A DNA stretch of 64,000 bases from Phyllobacterium sp. T1293 (lineage in GTDB: Bacteria > Pseudomonadota > Alphaproteobacteria > Rhizobiales > Rhizobiaceae): contig NZ_CP088273.1 of assembly GCF_020731415.2 (NCBI RefSeq), positions 1,183,001-1,247,000 on the forward strand, given 5' to 3'. How positions within the stretch are numbered: the first letter of the stretch is position 1; the number at the start of each line of letters is the position of its first letter. Below, in pieces: positions 18,600-26,996 of the stretch. The notes beneath the pieces are model-generated. The model was given only the letters and a program-made list of their open reading frames with translations, was not told the origin of the DNA and made no database searches. The position numbers and the translations under genes are program-made.

Positions 18600-19151
18600 T
18601 TATGTTCCGGGCTTTTCTTTGTTCAGTACAAATGACTCAATGTCATCAAAGATGGCGTTCCAGTCCTGCTCATTGATTTCCATGAAGCCGAAGAAGCGCA
18701 GCATGAAAACGCCTTCCGTGGCGATGAATGCGGTTCTTGCCCTCCGTCCTTCTTCCGTCGTCAGGTCGAAATCCGCCATTCTCGTGCGATACCATTCACG
18801 GGTGCTGCCAAGATGTTCCGGCGTCTGGATAAGTGATGCCATCAGGCTTGCGGCTTTGGCGTTAGAGCTTTCGTCGCCTTTACGCGTGGCCTCCAGATGG
18901 GCGTGGATAGGCGAGGCGGATGCATTTTCGGTCAGTTGCACCACTTCCGTATCATAATCCTGCCCCCAGCGCTCCAGCATGGCGTCAATCAAAGCGCCTT
19001 TCGTGCCGAAACAATATTGCACGCCGCCTTTGGTAATACCCGCAGCCTTTGCAACGGCATCGATGGTCAGTGCAGCGGCGCCGACCTTGCTCACTACGGC
19101 TTCCGCCGCGTCGAGAACCATATCCCGATCAATCGTGCGTTTGCGGCCCAA
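18600..19151 (-). CDS. TetR family regulator of the adjacent MFS drug transporter
   Basis: 183 aa. N-terminal TetR helix-turn-helix (ALTIDAVAKAAGITKGGVQYCF) and a helical ligand domain. I place the start at the TTG at 19151 (GRKRTIDRD follows), because GAGGGAG lies just upstream; an ATG further upstream at 19232 has no support and would read through the operator. It is divergent from the MFS gene with a perfect 14-bp palindrome between, so it is probably a drug-responsive repressor of the SmvR/QacR type. Confidence 0.88.
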   Translation of the reverse strand: MGRKRTIDRDMVLDAAEAVVSKVGAAALTIDAVAKAAGITKGGVQYCFGTKGALIDAMLERWGQDYDTEVVQLTENASASPIHAHLEATRKGDESSNAKAASLMASLIQTPEHLGSTREWYRTRMADFDLTTEEGRRARTAFIATEGVFMLRFFGFMEINEQDWNAIFDDIESFVLNKEKPGT

Positions 19152-19173
19152 ATCGATCTCCCTCTTCCATTTC

Positions 19174-19187
19174 AATACGATCGTATT
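19174..19187. promoter_or_regulatory. TetR operator between regulator and MFS transporter
   Basis: AATACGATCGTATT is a perfect 14-bp palindrome in the 107-base divergent interval, about 20 bases upstream of the TetR start. It is followed by an AT-rich TTTATATATG stretch that could hold the promoters. Confidence 0.7.
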
Positions 19188-19240
19188 TATATATGTATTG
19201 CGGATCGATGAACAATCGGTCCGCGATTGCAATTATAACG

Positions 19241-19257
19241 GGAGCGCAGAACGCTCC
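19241..19257 (+). promoter_or_regulatory. Hairpin that buries the Shine-Dalgarno of the MFS gene
   Basis: GGAGCG (19241-19246) pairs perfectly with CGCTCC (19252-19257) around the loop CAGAA. The only plausible ribosome binding site, GGAG, is in the stem, and the ATG begins two bases after it. Confidence 0.5.
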
Positions 19258-19258
19258 A

Positions 19259-20752
19259 ATGGTGAAAAAAATGCTACCCCAAAACCGCTGGCTGGTCCTT
19301 GCGATCGTCTCCAGCGCTCTGTTCCTCGTCGTCATTGACATGACAGTTCTTTACACGGCTTTGCCACGTCTAACCCATGATCTTCATGCTTCGGCCTCCG
19401 CCAAGCTGTGGATTGTCAATGCTTATCCCCTTGTTGTTGCGGGTCTACTGCCCGGTGCCGGTGCGCTTGGCGACCGGTTTGGCAACAAGAAACTCTTTTC
19501 CGCCGGCCTGGTCGTATTCGGTCTGGCCTCTCTGGCGGCTGCCTTTTCTCCAACAAGCGGCGTTCTCATCGCTTCACGCGCTTTGCTGGCCGTCGGCGCG
19601 GCCATGATGATGCCCGCTACGCTTTCAATCGTGCGGCAGACATTTTCCGATGAAAAGGAACGCGCCTTTGCCATTGGCATCTGGGCGGCAATTGCCTCAG
19701 GCGGTGCCGCTATTGGCCCGGTCCTCGGTGGTGTCCTGCTAGAGTATTTCTGGTGGGGTTCGGTCTTTCTGATCAACGTTCCGATTGTCGTTGTCGCGCT
19801 TGCCCTCACGCTCTGGGTCATTCCTAACCGGGCGGGTGATGCGACGCGGCCATGGGATATTGTTGCCTCGGGGCAGATCATGGTCGGCCTTATCGGCGTG
19901 ACCTATGCGATCAAGGAGTTTGGCAAACAGGTGCCTGTCTACGCAGCTGCATTGATAGCCGCTGTCATCGGCATTGCCTTTCTTTGGCTGTTCGTTCGGC
20001 GTCAGGGGCGTTCGGCGCAGCCGATGATTGACTTCAAACTCTTCCGTAACAGGCGGTTTTCAGCCGGTGTTGCCACCGCCTTCATTGCGTCGCTTGCCCT
20101 TGTTGGCATGGAATTGGTACTGAGCCAGCGCTTTCAGCTGGTCATGGGATTGTCGCCACTGGAGGCCGGGCTGCTTATTTTGCCGGTTCCACTGGCTGCT
20201 TTTGTTGCTGGACCGATTGCCGGATTGGCGCTGCCGCGCCTTGGATCGGAACGCATCATGTGGGTCAGTCTCGTTGCAGCCGGACTTGGCGTTGCCAGCC
20301 TGCTCTACGTGTACGATGCAAAACCCCTCGTGCAGATTTCAAGCCTCGTGGTTCTTGGCTTCGGCTTCGGCGCGGCGATGACTGCTGCATCAAGCGCCGT
20401 CATGCTCAATACGCCGGAAGAGAGCGCCGGAACGGTGGCCTCGATCGAGGAAGTTTCCTATGAACTTGGGGGCGCGATGGGCGTTGCGCTGCTCGGCAGC
20501 CTTATGTCGACGATCTACAGCGTGACATTGGTGTTGCCCGATACGATGAATGTATCGGCATTGGTTTACGACAGTCTGGATGAGGCATTGATCATGGCGC
20601 AGGGGCTCGCGCCTGAAACTGCCTCGACTCTCATTAGCTTGGCCAACGCCGCATTCGAACAGGCGTTTACATCAGTCATCATGGTCGCTTCGGTATTGCT
20701 GCTGCTGACAGCTGTAATCATCAAGGTCACGACACGGATGGGCAGGGCCTGA
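19259..20752 (+). CDS. MFS multidrug transporter, DHA2 (14-TM) family, QacA/SmvA-like
   Basis: 497 aa proton-driven exporter with 14 hydrophobic segments. It has the DHA2 motifs L-V-V-I-D-M-T-V-L-Y-T-A-L-P in TM1, G-A-L-G-D-R-F-G-N-K-K (motif A) and the antiporter-type A-A-I-A-S-G-G-A-A-I-G-P-V-L-G-G. The closest described group is QacA/SmvA, exporters of cationic biocides and dyes; the substrate here is inferred. The start at 19259 is chosen because hydrophobic TM1 follows at once; the upstream ATG at 19208 is in frame but lacks a ribosome site. Regulated by the divergent TetR gene. Confidence 0.9.
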   Translation: MVKKMLPQNRWLVLAIVSSALFLVVIDMTVLYTALPRLTHDLHASASAKLWIVNAYPLVVAGLLPGAGALGDRFGNKKLFSAGLVVFGLASLAAAFSPTSGVLIASRALLAVGAAMMMPATLSIVRQTFSDEKERAFAIGIWAAIASGGAAIGPVLGGVLLEYFWWGSVFLINVPIVVVALALTLWVIPNRAGDATRPWDIVASGQIMVGLIGVTYAIKEFGKQVPVYAAALIAAVIGIAFLWLFVRRQGRSAQPMIDFKLFRNRRFSAGVATAFIASLALVGMELVLSQRFQLVMGLSPLEAGLLILPVPLAAFVAGPIAGLALPRLGSERIMWVSLVAAGLGVASLLYVYDAKPLVQISSLVVLGFGFGAAMTAASSAVMLNTPEESAGTVASIEEVSYELGGAMGVALLGSLMSTIYSVTLVLPDTMNVSALVYDSLDEALIMAQGLAPETASTLISLANAAFEQAFTSVIMVASVLLLLTAVIIKVTTRMGRA

Positions 20753-20766
20753 CTGATCCAATAAAA

Positions 20767-20795
20767 ATCAACCCGGGGTTTAAAGCCGGGTTGAT
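20767..20795 (-). terminator. Terminator between MFS gene and SDR gene
   Basis: ATCAACCCGG (20767-20776) pairs with CCGGGTTGAT (20786-20795) over a 9-base loop. On the minus strand the stem is followed by TTTTTAT, so it mainly ends the SDR transcript; it may also stop the convergent MFS transcript. Confidence 0.75.
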
Positions 20796-20815
20796 ATAAG
20801 CCGATACCATGCTTG

Positions 20816-21604
20816 CTAGATAATAGCGCGCGACAAGCCCCCATCAACAGGGATGGCCGCTCCGCTTACATAAGATGCCTGCTCGCTGGCGAGAAAAGCC
20901 GCTACGGCCCCGAACTCCTCAGCCGTACCGTAGCGGCCAATCGGAATTTCAGCTTGGCTTTGTGCCGCTATGACGGAAACATCCACGCCTTTCGCGTCCG
21001 CATCCATTCGGTCGAGCTTGTCCGTCCGTGCCGTAGCCAGACGCCCGGCAAGCAGCAAGTTGACGGTTACGCCATCTGCTGCGACTTCACCCGCAAGGCT
21101 CTTTGCCCAACCGGCAACGGCAGCCCGCAGCGCATTTGACGCGGTCAGGCCAGCAATCGGCTCCCGCACACTGGTTGATGATACCACCACGATTCGGCCC
21201 CAGTGCCGTTCGCGCATTCTGGGGAGAAAATGCGCTGCAATGCGCACACCAGAGAGAAACATCGTCTCGAACTGTGTTCGCCACTGCACAACATTGAGCG
21301 AAGATGCGGAAAATGGTGGTGGCCCCCCACCGTTCAAAAGCAGAATATCGACACCGTCCATGTCCCGATCAATGCGGTCGAGCATGGCTGCCAAAGCCAC
21401 CGGATCAGCAAGATCGGCATTGAGGGCAAAGGAGCGGGGAGAATGGACACGAAGCTCACTCACTGTGTCATTCAACGCTGCTTCGTCCCGACCTGATATC
21501 GCAACGATTGCGCCATTTTCAGCGAGAGACTTTGCTGCTCCGCGACCAAGCCCCTTATTGCCGCCCAGCACAAGCGCGCGTTTTCCATCCAATCCGAAAT
21601 TCAT
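20816..21604 (-). CDS. Short-chain dehydrogenase/reductase (SDR)
   Basis: 262 aa NAD(P)-dependent oxidoreductase. The cofactor motif is ALVLGGNKGLGRGAAKSLAENG (TGxxxGxG type). The mid-region is ILLLNGGGPPP instead of NNAG. The expected catalytic Tyr is missing: after the conserved V-V-S-S-T-S the stretch reads S-V-R-E-P-I-A-G-L-T-A-S-N-A-L-R-A, where most SDRs have YxxxK, as in 'atypical' SDRs also annotated as 3-oxoacyl-ACP-reductase-like. Substrate unknown. It lies 26 bases after the Rid gene in the same direction, so the two probably act on one compound under LysR control. Confidence 0.85.
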   Translation of the reverse strand: MNFGLDGKRALVLGGNKGLGRGAAKSLAENGAIVAISGRDEAALNDTVSELRVHSPRSFALNADLADPVALAAMLDRIDRDMDGVDILLLNGGGPPPFSASSLNVVQWRTQFETMFLSGVRIAAHFLPRMRERHWGRIVVVSSTSVREPIAGLTASNALRAAVAGWAKSLAGEVAADGVTVNLLLAGRLATARTDKLDRMDADAKGVDVSVIAAQSQAEIPIGRYGTAEEFGAVAAFLASEQASYVSGAAIPVDGGLSRAII

Positions 21605-21630
21605 GATGATGATCTCACTCTTATTGACGC

Positions 21631-22095
21631 CTAGCTGATATGGATGATTGCATCGACTTCGACAGGTACATTGAGTGGCAGTCCCGCCATGCCGATGGCT
21701 GCACGGGCGTGTTTTCCCCTGTTACCCAGGATATTCAGGAGCAGCTCGGATGCACCATTCCCAACAGCAGAAAATTCACTGAATCCAGCAACCGCATTGA
21801 TGTAAACAGTGACTTTGGCGATCTGCACCACGCGCGAGATATCCCCAGCGAGTTCTTCGCTGAGCCAGAACAGAATATTGGCTGCGCAAATTTCTGCTGC
21901 CTTTTTGGCATCTTCAATGCCGACCGCGTCACCGACTTTGCCTGTGAAAGCGATGTTCTCACCGATCTCCGGTATCTGCCCCGAGATATAGACAATGTTG
22001 TCGATACGTATGGCCGGTTTGAAGGGGAAATCTGCTGGTGTGATAGCGGGCCAAGTCAGGCCGATTTCCTCAAAACGTTCGCGAAATGTGGTCAA
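21631..22095 (-). CDS. RidA/YjgF family protein
   Basis: About 154 aa. Rid-fold proteins hydrolyse reactive enamine/imine intermediates or act in related small-molecule chemistry. Visible are Y-I-S-G-Q-I-P near residue 38 and the C-terminal G-N-R-G-K-H-A-R-A-A-I-G-M-A-G-L-P-L-N-V-P-V-E-V-D-A-I segment, with the family's conserved Arg and Glu. It belongs to the longer, RidA-distant subgroups. The start is the TTG at 22095, six bases after AAGGAG; a TTG at 22101 touches the Shine-Dalgarno. First gene of a two-gene unit with the SDR. Confidence 0.85.
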   Translation of the reverse strand: MTTFRERFEEIGLTWPAITPADFPFKPAIRIDNIVYISGQIPEIGENIAFTGKVGDAVGIEDAKKAAEICAANILFWLSEELAGDISRVVQIAKVTVYINAVAGFSEFSAVGNGASELLLNILGNRGKHARAAIGMAGLPLNVPVEVDAIIHIS

Positions 22096-22151
22096 GATCA
22101 ACTCCTTGGTTCAGGAGTGTTCCTTGCCATATCACCAAACCATAATGTATC

Positions 22152-22170
22152 TTGATATTTGTTATATCAA
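22152..22170. promoter_or_regulatory. LysR-type operator between the regulator and the Rid-SDR pair
   Basis: TTGATAT (22152-22158) and ATATCAA (22164-22170) form a perfect 7-bp inverted repeat with a 5-base gap. It fits the LysR T-N11-A pattern and lies in the 89-base divergent interval, 15 bases before the LysR start. Confidence 0.7.
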
Positions 22171-22184
22171 TATAAGGAATATTG

Positions 22185-23036
22185 ATGGACTTGAATCTTG
22201 ATCCGCATCTTTTGCGAGCACTCATTGTGGTTGCTGAAACCGGCACTGTCAGCGGGGCAGCCGAACGTTTGTCACGCACGCAGGCGGCGGTGAGCATGCA
22301 GATCAAGCGATTGGAGGTTGATCTCGGCGTGCAACTTCTCAACCGCACTTCGCGCGGTGTCTCACTGACGGATTCCGGCGAGGTTCTCGTGGCTTATGCA
22401 CGCAAGCTCATCGCGCTTGGTGAAGATGCGCGTCTGCAAATCGAAGGACGGCAGCTTGTTGGCCGTGTAAGGCTTGGGCTGATTGAAGATCTCGTGGTGA
22501 CGCGCCTGCCCATCCTTCTGGCGGAGTTTCGCAAGCGGTTTCCGAAGGTTGAGCTTGATCTGGTCACGGCACATAGTGGCGAACTCAGCCAAAGCTTGCA
22601 AAACGAGAAACTCGACATCGTTATTGCCGACCCATCGCGGTTTTCGATTGTGCCGTTCTTTCATTGGTCGCGACAGCTGGTTTGGAGTGGAAGTCGGTTG
22701 ATCGATGTGGGCGAGGGCGACGCAGTGCCTCTCATTGTGTTTGAGGGCTCATGCACCTGGCAGGATAAGACAAGTGTGGCTTTTGCCAGTGCCGGTGTTG
22801 AATGGTCTGTGGCTTGCCGGGTGTCGAGCTATGGCGCTCTGATCGGAGCATTGCGGGCCGGGCTTGGATATAGCCTGATGTTGCCCGAGAGTATTCCAAC
22901 CGATTGCGAAACGATCGACTCAGGACACAACCTGCCGTCGGCGCCAAGCGCCGACTTTGGCCTGTTCATGGCCAAGGAGCCCTCCAAGATTACCAGGGAA
23001 TTGGGGCTCTTCCTGCGGGAAAAGCTTGTGCAGTAA
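22185..23036 (+). CDS. LysR family transcriptional regulator
   Basis: 283 aa. N-terminal winged helix-turn-helix (TVSGAAERLSRTQAAVSMQIKRLE, residues 19-42) and a two-lobed effector domain. The start is ATG 22185 with AAGGA six bases upstream; the TTG at 22182 is less likely. It is divergent from the Rid-SDR pair, the usual layout for a LysR regulator that controls its neighbour and itself. The effector is probably the compound those enzymes handle, which is unknown. Confidence 0.92.
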   Translation: MDLNLDPHLLRALIVVAETGTVSGAAERLSRTQAAVSMQIKRLEVDLGVQLLNRTSRGVSLTDSGEVLVAYARKLIALGEDARLQIEGRQLVGRVRLGLIEDLVVTRLPILLAEFRKRFPKVELDLVTAHSGELSQSLQNEKLDIVIADPSRFSIVPFFHWSRQLVWSGSRLIDVGEGDAVPLIVFEGSCTWQDKTSVAFASAGVEWSVACRVSSYGALIGALRAGLGYSLMLPESIPTDCETIDSGHNLPSAPSADFGLFMAKEPSKITRELGLFLREKLVQ

Positions 23037-23069
23037 CCTTGTCGGCACCGATACTGCGGTAAAGTTTTA

Positions 23070-23531
23070 TCAAAGGAATTTGCGATAAACCACGAACCCT
23101 GAATGCTCGGCCACCTTGTTGTACAGCTCCATGGCGGTGTGGTTGGTTTCATGTGTGAGCCAATATACACGCGGCGATCCTGCCAATTGCGCGCGCTCAT
23201 AAACGCCGTTGATCAAAGCCCTGCCCACACCCTTGCCGCGCGCGGCTTCGTTGGTGAAGAGGTCCTGCAGATAGCAATTCGGCGCAATGGAAATGGTGCT
23301 GCGGTGGAAAATGTAATGTGTCAGACCCACAAGATTTCCATCGCTTTCGGCGACGAGGGCGTTCACGGGCTCGTAAGCATCGAAGAATCGCTCCCATGTC
23401 ATCCGCGTGATTTCGGGCGCCAGAGCAGTCGGACCTGAACGGCCATAGAATGCGTTATATCCATCCCACAGCGGTAGCCATTGCGCGTAATCCTGACGGC
23501 TAACGGGGCGGACGAGGAGATCACTGGTCAT
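23070..23531 (-). CDS. GNAT family N-acetyltransferase
   Basis: 153 aa. Acetyl-CoA-dependent acetyltransferase fold with the phosphate-binding motif A (DLFTNEAARGKGVGRALINGV) and a C-terminal V-Y-W-L-T-H-E-T-N-H-T-A-M-E-L-Y-N stretch typical of the spermidine/diamine-acetyltransferase-like subgroup. The substrate cannot be assigned. It stands alone, convergent with the LysR gene. Confidence 0.88.
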   Translation of the reverse strand: MTSDLLVRPVSRQDYAQWLPLWDGYNAFYGRSGPTALAPEITRMTWERFFDAYEPVNALVAESDGNLVGLTHYIFHRSTISIAPNCYLQDLFTNEAARGKGVGRALINGVYERAQLAGSPRVYWLTHETNHTAMELYNKVAEHSGFVVYRKFL

Positions 23532-23688
23532 TATTCATCCTGTGCTTTGGGGAAATCATGATTGCTGGAGTGCCGGAACCATGAAAATCTAGAGCAAAGA
23601 TGGATAATTCGACAGAGTGCGAGACAGATATTTTCAGTGCGGCCTATGAAGACTGAAATCAGCGGGATTTAACGCCGTTGATTGCGTT

Positions 23689-24189
23689 TCACATGCTTTG
23701 CCGCCGTTTGACCAGCATCAGGCGCTCATAAAGCTGCAATCGCTTTGGCCGTTTTCTGCGCGCTGACAATATCGGAGCTGACAGAAGACTGGGTTGCAGA
23801 CACACGGAATTCAGATGAGTGACCTTATCGCCGCTAATTGTCCATGTATGGAGGAAAGGTACGGTGGCGTCACCTTCATGCATCTTGAGGTGAACGAGAG
23901 CGTGTACCTCGTCATCCTGAGAATTCAGCGTTTCATAGACGACGGATGTCGGTTCAAGATACAGCGAATACTGCCTCACGCATGTGCCAAGATAATGATC
24001 CGGGCCCCTGTAAACACCACCCCAAGGTACGCTATCGCCAATACGGGCGACGAATTCGCTATCGAGCAAAGGCGCGGTTGATTGTGGCCCGCCGCTTCGT
24101 GTCTTCTCGTAAACGAGCCTGATCAGTGCTTTATTCTTGTCTTTCGTGTTCCCGTTCATTTTGTTTTTGACCCTCAGTGGCCGCGTCAT
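23689..24189 (-). CDS. SnoaL/NTF2-like domain protein
   Basis: Up to 166 aa. The middle (A-R-I-G-D-S-V-P-W-G-G-V-Y-R-G to L-H-T-W-T-I-S-G-D-K-V) looks like an NTF2-fold 'ketosteroid isomerase-like' domain: helix, W-G-G-x-Y-R-G, then beta strands. A basic C-terminal tail of about 25 residues (S-A-R-R-K-R-P-K-R-L) follows. The start is uncertain: ATG at 24189 or ATG at 24159 (M-N-G-N-T-K-D-K-N-K). Function unknown; such folds serve as small-molecule enzymes or binding modules. Confidence 0.7.
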   Translation of the reverse strand: MTRPLRVKNKMNGNTKDKNKALIRLVYEKTRSGGPQSTAPLLDSEFVARIGDSVPWGGVYRGPDHYLGTCVRQYSLYLEPTSVVYETLNSQDDEVHALVHLKMHEGDATVPFLHTWTISGDKVTHLNSVCLQPSLLSAPILSARRKRPKRLQLYERLMLVKRRQSM

Positions 24190-24321
24190 TCACGGTACGC
24201 CTTGCATATTACCGCTGCCGGTTCGTCCGGTATAGGCCCACGCTTGTCCCCCCGGAAACAGCGATCGCAAATCGGCGCACAGAACTGCATCGCCAAAATT
24301 TCAGGAAATTGTCTGGTGAGG

Positions 24322-24397
24322 TGGTGAGCGCGCAGGGATTCGAACCCTGGACCTACTGATTAAAAGTCAGTTGCTCTACCGGCTGAGCTACGCGCTC
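24322..24397 (-). tRNA. tRNA-Lys (anticodon TTT)
   Basis: The minus strand gives a 76-nt cloverleaf with 7-bp acceptor stem GAGCGCG/CGCGCTC, D-arm, anticodon stem ACTGA/TCAGT with loop CTTTTAA (anticodon TTT at 24362-24364), T-arm CAGGG-TTCGAAT-CCCTG, discriminator A and an encoded CCA. Confidence 0.97.
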
Positions 24398-24688
24398 CCA
24401 GTCAGGGAAGACGCTTGCGCTAACCCTTGGGAAGTGCGGCGGAACATAGGGATGACTTTGGCATCGGTCAACAGCTATTCTGCACTGTTTTTGCAACATT
24501 GAGCCTTGTTTTTACAGGTTCCACGGTTTTTTTGAGCAATGAAGCCGTTTCACACGGATATGACGCCATTAAAATCGGAAGTGAAGGGAGGATTGTGCGC
24601 AGAACTGGCGAAAAGGTGATTGGAATTTGCAGGGGATTCGGCCTATGGCACCACGAGTTGAAATTGCAATGCCAAACGAGGAGCGCAT

Positions 24689-25435
24689 ATGGCGCTTGAT
24701 GTCTCTTATCTGACCGCGGCCGGTGCCGGTGCGCTGTCTTTCCTGTCTCCCTGCGTCCTGCCATTGGTACCGCCTTATCTGTGCTATATGGCTGGCGTTA
24801 CAGTGGAAGACTTCCGTTCGGACCAGCCCACAGCGCGTGTTTCTCCGGTTCGGCAGGCCCTGCTGTTGTCTTCATTCTGCTTTGTCCTTGGTTTTTCGAC
24901 TGTGTTTGTATTGCTGGGAGCGGGCGCATCGACGATTGGTGGATTGCTGCGCATGTGGCAGCAGGAAATCGCAATTGTTGCGGGTATCGTGATTATCCTG
25001 ATGGGGTTGAATTTTCTTGGCGTGTTTCGCTTGGCCTTCCTGTCGCGTGAAGCGCGATTCCAGACGAAGGGCAAGCCGGCCAATCCGCTGGCAGCCTATG
25101 TGATGGGCCTTGCTTTTGCATTTGGCTGGACACCCTGCATCGGGCCTGTTCTTGGACCAATCCTCGCACTTGCGGGTGGTCGCGATACGGTCTCGGATGG
25201 AGCACTGCTGCTCGCGATCTATTCGCTCGGTCTTGGTATTCCGTTTATTATTGCAGCCTTGTTCTCCGGCTATTTCATGCGCTTCCTCACGCGTTTCCGT
25301 ATGCATCTTGGCAAAGTGGAAAAGGTAATGGGCGGGCTGCTTGTGGCAACAGGTGTCCTGTTCCTGACCGGTGGATTGCAGACATTCTCCTTCTGGCTGC
25401 TTGAAACATTTCCAATCCTTGGCCAACTCGGCTAA
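24689..25435 (+). CDS. ccdA: Cytochrome c biogenesis / thiol-disulfide transporter CcdA
   Basis: 248 aa, six transmembrane helices. It carries reducing equivalents from cytoplasmic thioredoxin across the membrane for periplasmic thiol-redox proteins, mainly in cytochrome c maturation. The two conserved intramembrane cysteines lie in LSFLSPCVLPLVPPYL (TM1) and FGWTPCIGPVLGPIL (TM4). GAGGAG lies seven bases before the ATG. It is about 290 bases from tRNA-Lys; that interval shows no gene. glmU follows after 93 bases. Confidence 0.93.
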   Translation: MALDVSYLTAAGAGALSFLSPCVLPLVPPYLCYMAGVTVEDFRSDQPTARVSPVRQALLLSSFCFVLGFSTVFVLLGAGASTIGGLLRMWQQEIAIVAGIVIILMGLNFLGVFRLAFLSREARFQTKGKPANPLAAYVMGLAFAFGWTPCIGPVLGPILALAGGRDTVSDGALLLAIYSLGLGIPFIIAALFSGYFMRFLTRFRMHLGKVEKVMGGLLVATGVLFLTGGLQTFSFWLLETFPILGQLG

Positions 25436-25528
25436 AGAAGCGGAAATTGTTCATGCATTGGCAACCGGGATTATGCCACGATCAGGCATAAGACTGTGTT
25501 TAGCCAAAACGGATTCGGAATTCTGACA

Positions 25529-26890
25529 ATGACATCACGTACCTGCCTCTCGGTTATTCTTGCCGCCGGTGAAGGCACGCGCATGAAATCAGCGCTACCG
25601 AAAGTGCTTCACCCGATTGCCGGGCTGCCTATCGTCGCCCATGTGGCCAAGGCAGTTCATAGTGCTGGCAGCGGTGACATTGCGCTCGTGGTTGGCCGCG
25701 AAGGCGACGCTGTTCGCGACGCAGTGAAATCAGTTGTTTCAAATGTGACGGTCCACGAACAGAAGGAACGGCTGGGAACAGCCCATGCCGTGCTTGCCGC
25801 ACGTGATGCCATAGCGCGTGGCTATGATGATATTCTTGTCTTGTTTGGCGATACACCACTCATCGAAACGGCAGCGCTGGATCAGGCACGCGCCAAGCTT
25901 GATGATGGTGCTGACGTGGTTATCATGGGCTTCCGGCCCGAAAATCCAGCCGGTTATGGTCGTCTCATCGAAAAAAACGGTAAACTTCTTGCCATCCGCG
26001 AAGACAAGGATGCCAGCGAGGAAGAGAAGAAAATCGGTTTCTGCAATGGCGGCTTTATGGCCCTGCGTGGTGACAGCGCCCTGCAACTTCTGGACAAGGT
26101 TGGGAATGCCAATGCCAAGGGCGAGTATTACCTGACCGATGTGGTGGAAATCGCCAATGATGCTGGGAAACTGGCAGTCGCGATTGAAATTCCGGTTGAG
26201 AACATCATTGGCATCAACACGCGTGTGGAACTGGCCGAAGCCGAAGCGATCTGGCAGAACCGCAAGCGCCGCGTCATGATGCTGGCCGGGGTGAGCATTC
26301 AGGCACCGGAAACAGTGTTTTTCGCCCATGATACGTTGATTGAAGCGGATGTGGTTCTTGAGCCGAACATCGTGTTCGGTCCGGGTGTTTCGATTGCGAC
26401 GGGTGCCGTCATTCATGCATTCTCGCATCTGGAAGGCGCAAAGGTTGGTCCGGGAGCGACCGTCGGGCCGTATGGCCGTCTGCGTCCGGGTGCCGATATT
26501 GCGGCAAACGCCAAGATCGGCAATTTTGTGGAAGTGAAGAATACCAAGGTGGGGGCAGGTGCCAAGGTCAGTCATTTGACCTATCTAGGCGATGCGATCG
26601 TAGGCGTTGACGCGAATATCGGTGCTGGCACCATTACCTGCAACTATGACGGATATAACAAGGCTTTGACCGAGATTGGGGCAGGTGCCTTTATCGGCTC
26701 CAACAGCTCGCTGGTCGCACCTGTCTCTGTTGGTGACAATGCCTATGTGGCGTCGGGCAGTGTGATTACGCAGAATGTACCGGATGACGCGCTGGCATTT
26801 GGCCGGGCACATCAGGTCATCAAGGAAGGGCGGGCTGTGCTATTGCGGGAGCGTTATGCCGCACAAAAAAAAGCCAAGAAGGCTGAATAG
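25529..26890 (+). CDS. glmU: Bifunctional GlcNAc-1-P uridylyltransferase / GlcN-1-P acetyltransferase
   Basis: Makes UDP-N-acetylglucosamine for peptidoglycan and lipopolysaccharide. The N-terminal pyrophosphorylase domain has [13 protein letters not shown] at residues 8-20. The C-terminal half is a left-handed beta-helix of hexapeptide repeats with N-C-D-Y-G/N-Y-D-G-type catalytic residues ([11 protein letters not shown]). 453 aa from ATG 25529; the TTG-like start at 25496 would add an unconserved tail. glmS, the upstream step of the same pathway, follows after 106 bases. Confidence 0.97.
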   Translation: MTSRTCLSVILAAGEGTRMKSALPKVLHPIAGLPIVAHVAKAVHSAGSGDIALVVGREGDAVRDAVKSVVSNVTVHEQKERLGTAHAVLAARDAIARGYDDILVLFGDTPLIETAALDQARAKLDDGADVVIMGFRPENPAGYGRLIEKNGKLLAIREDKDASEEEKKIGFCNGGFMALRGDSALQLLDKVGNANAKGEYYLTDVVEIANDAGKLAVAIEIPVENIIGINTRVELAEAEAIWQNRKRRVMMLAGVSIQAPETVFFAHDTLIEADVVLEPNIVFGPGVSIATGAVIHAFSHLEGAKVGPGATVGPYGRLRPGADIAANAKIGNFVEVKNTKVGAGAKVSHLTYLGDAIVGVDANIGAGTITCNYDGYNKALTEIGAGAFIGSNSSLVAPVSVGDNAYVASGSVITQNVPDDALAFGRAHQVIKEGRAVLLRERYAAQKKAKKAE

Positions 26891-26996
26891 GCCCTTTTTA
26901 ATTCATGCAAGAGACTGAAACGTAATTTGACTTCCTGCCGTGGCAGATTCGCCCTAGGCAGGAAGAAATCGAGACCCTGAGCCATCGGAGCTTTCT

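Noticed and set aside
24322..24397. tRNA-Lys considered as an integration site of a mobile element
   Set aside because: No integrase, no repeated tRNA 3' end nearby, and both flanks carry ordinary chromosomal genes.
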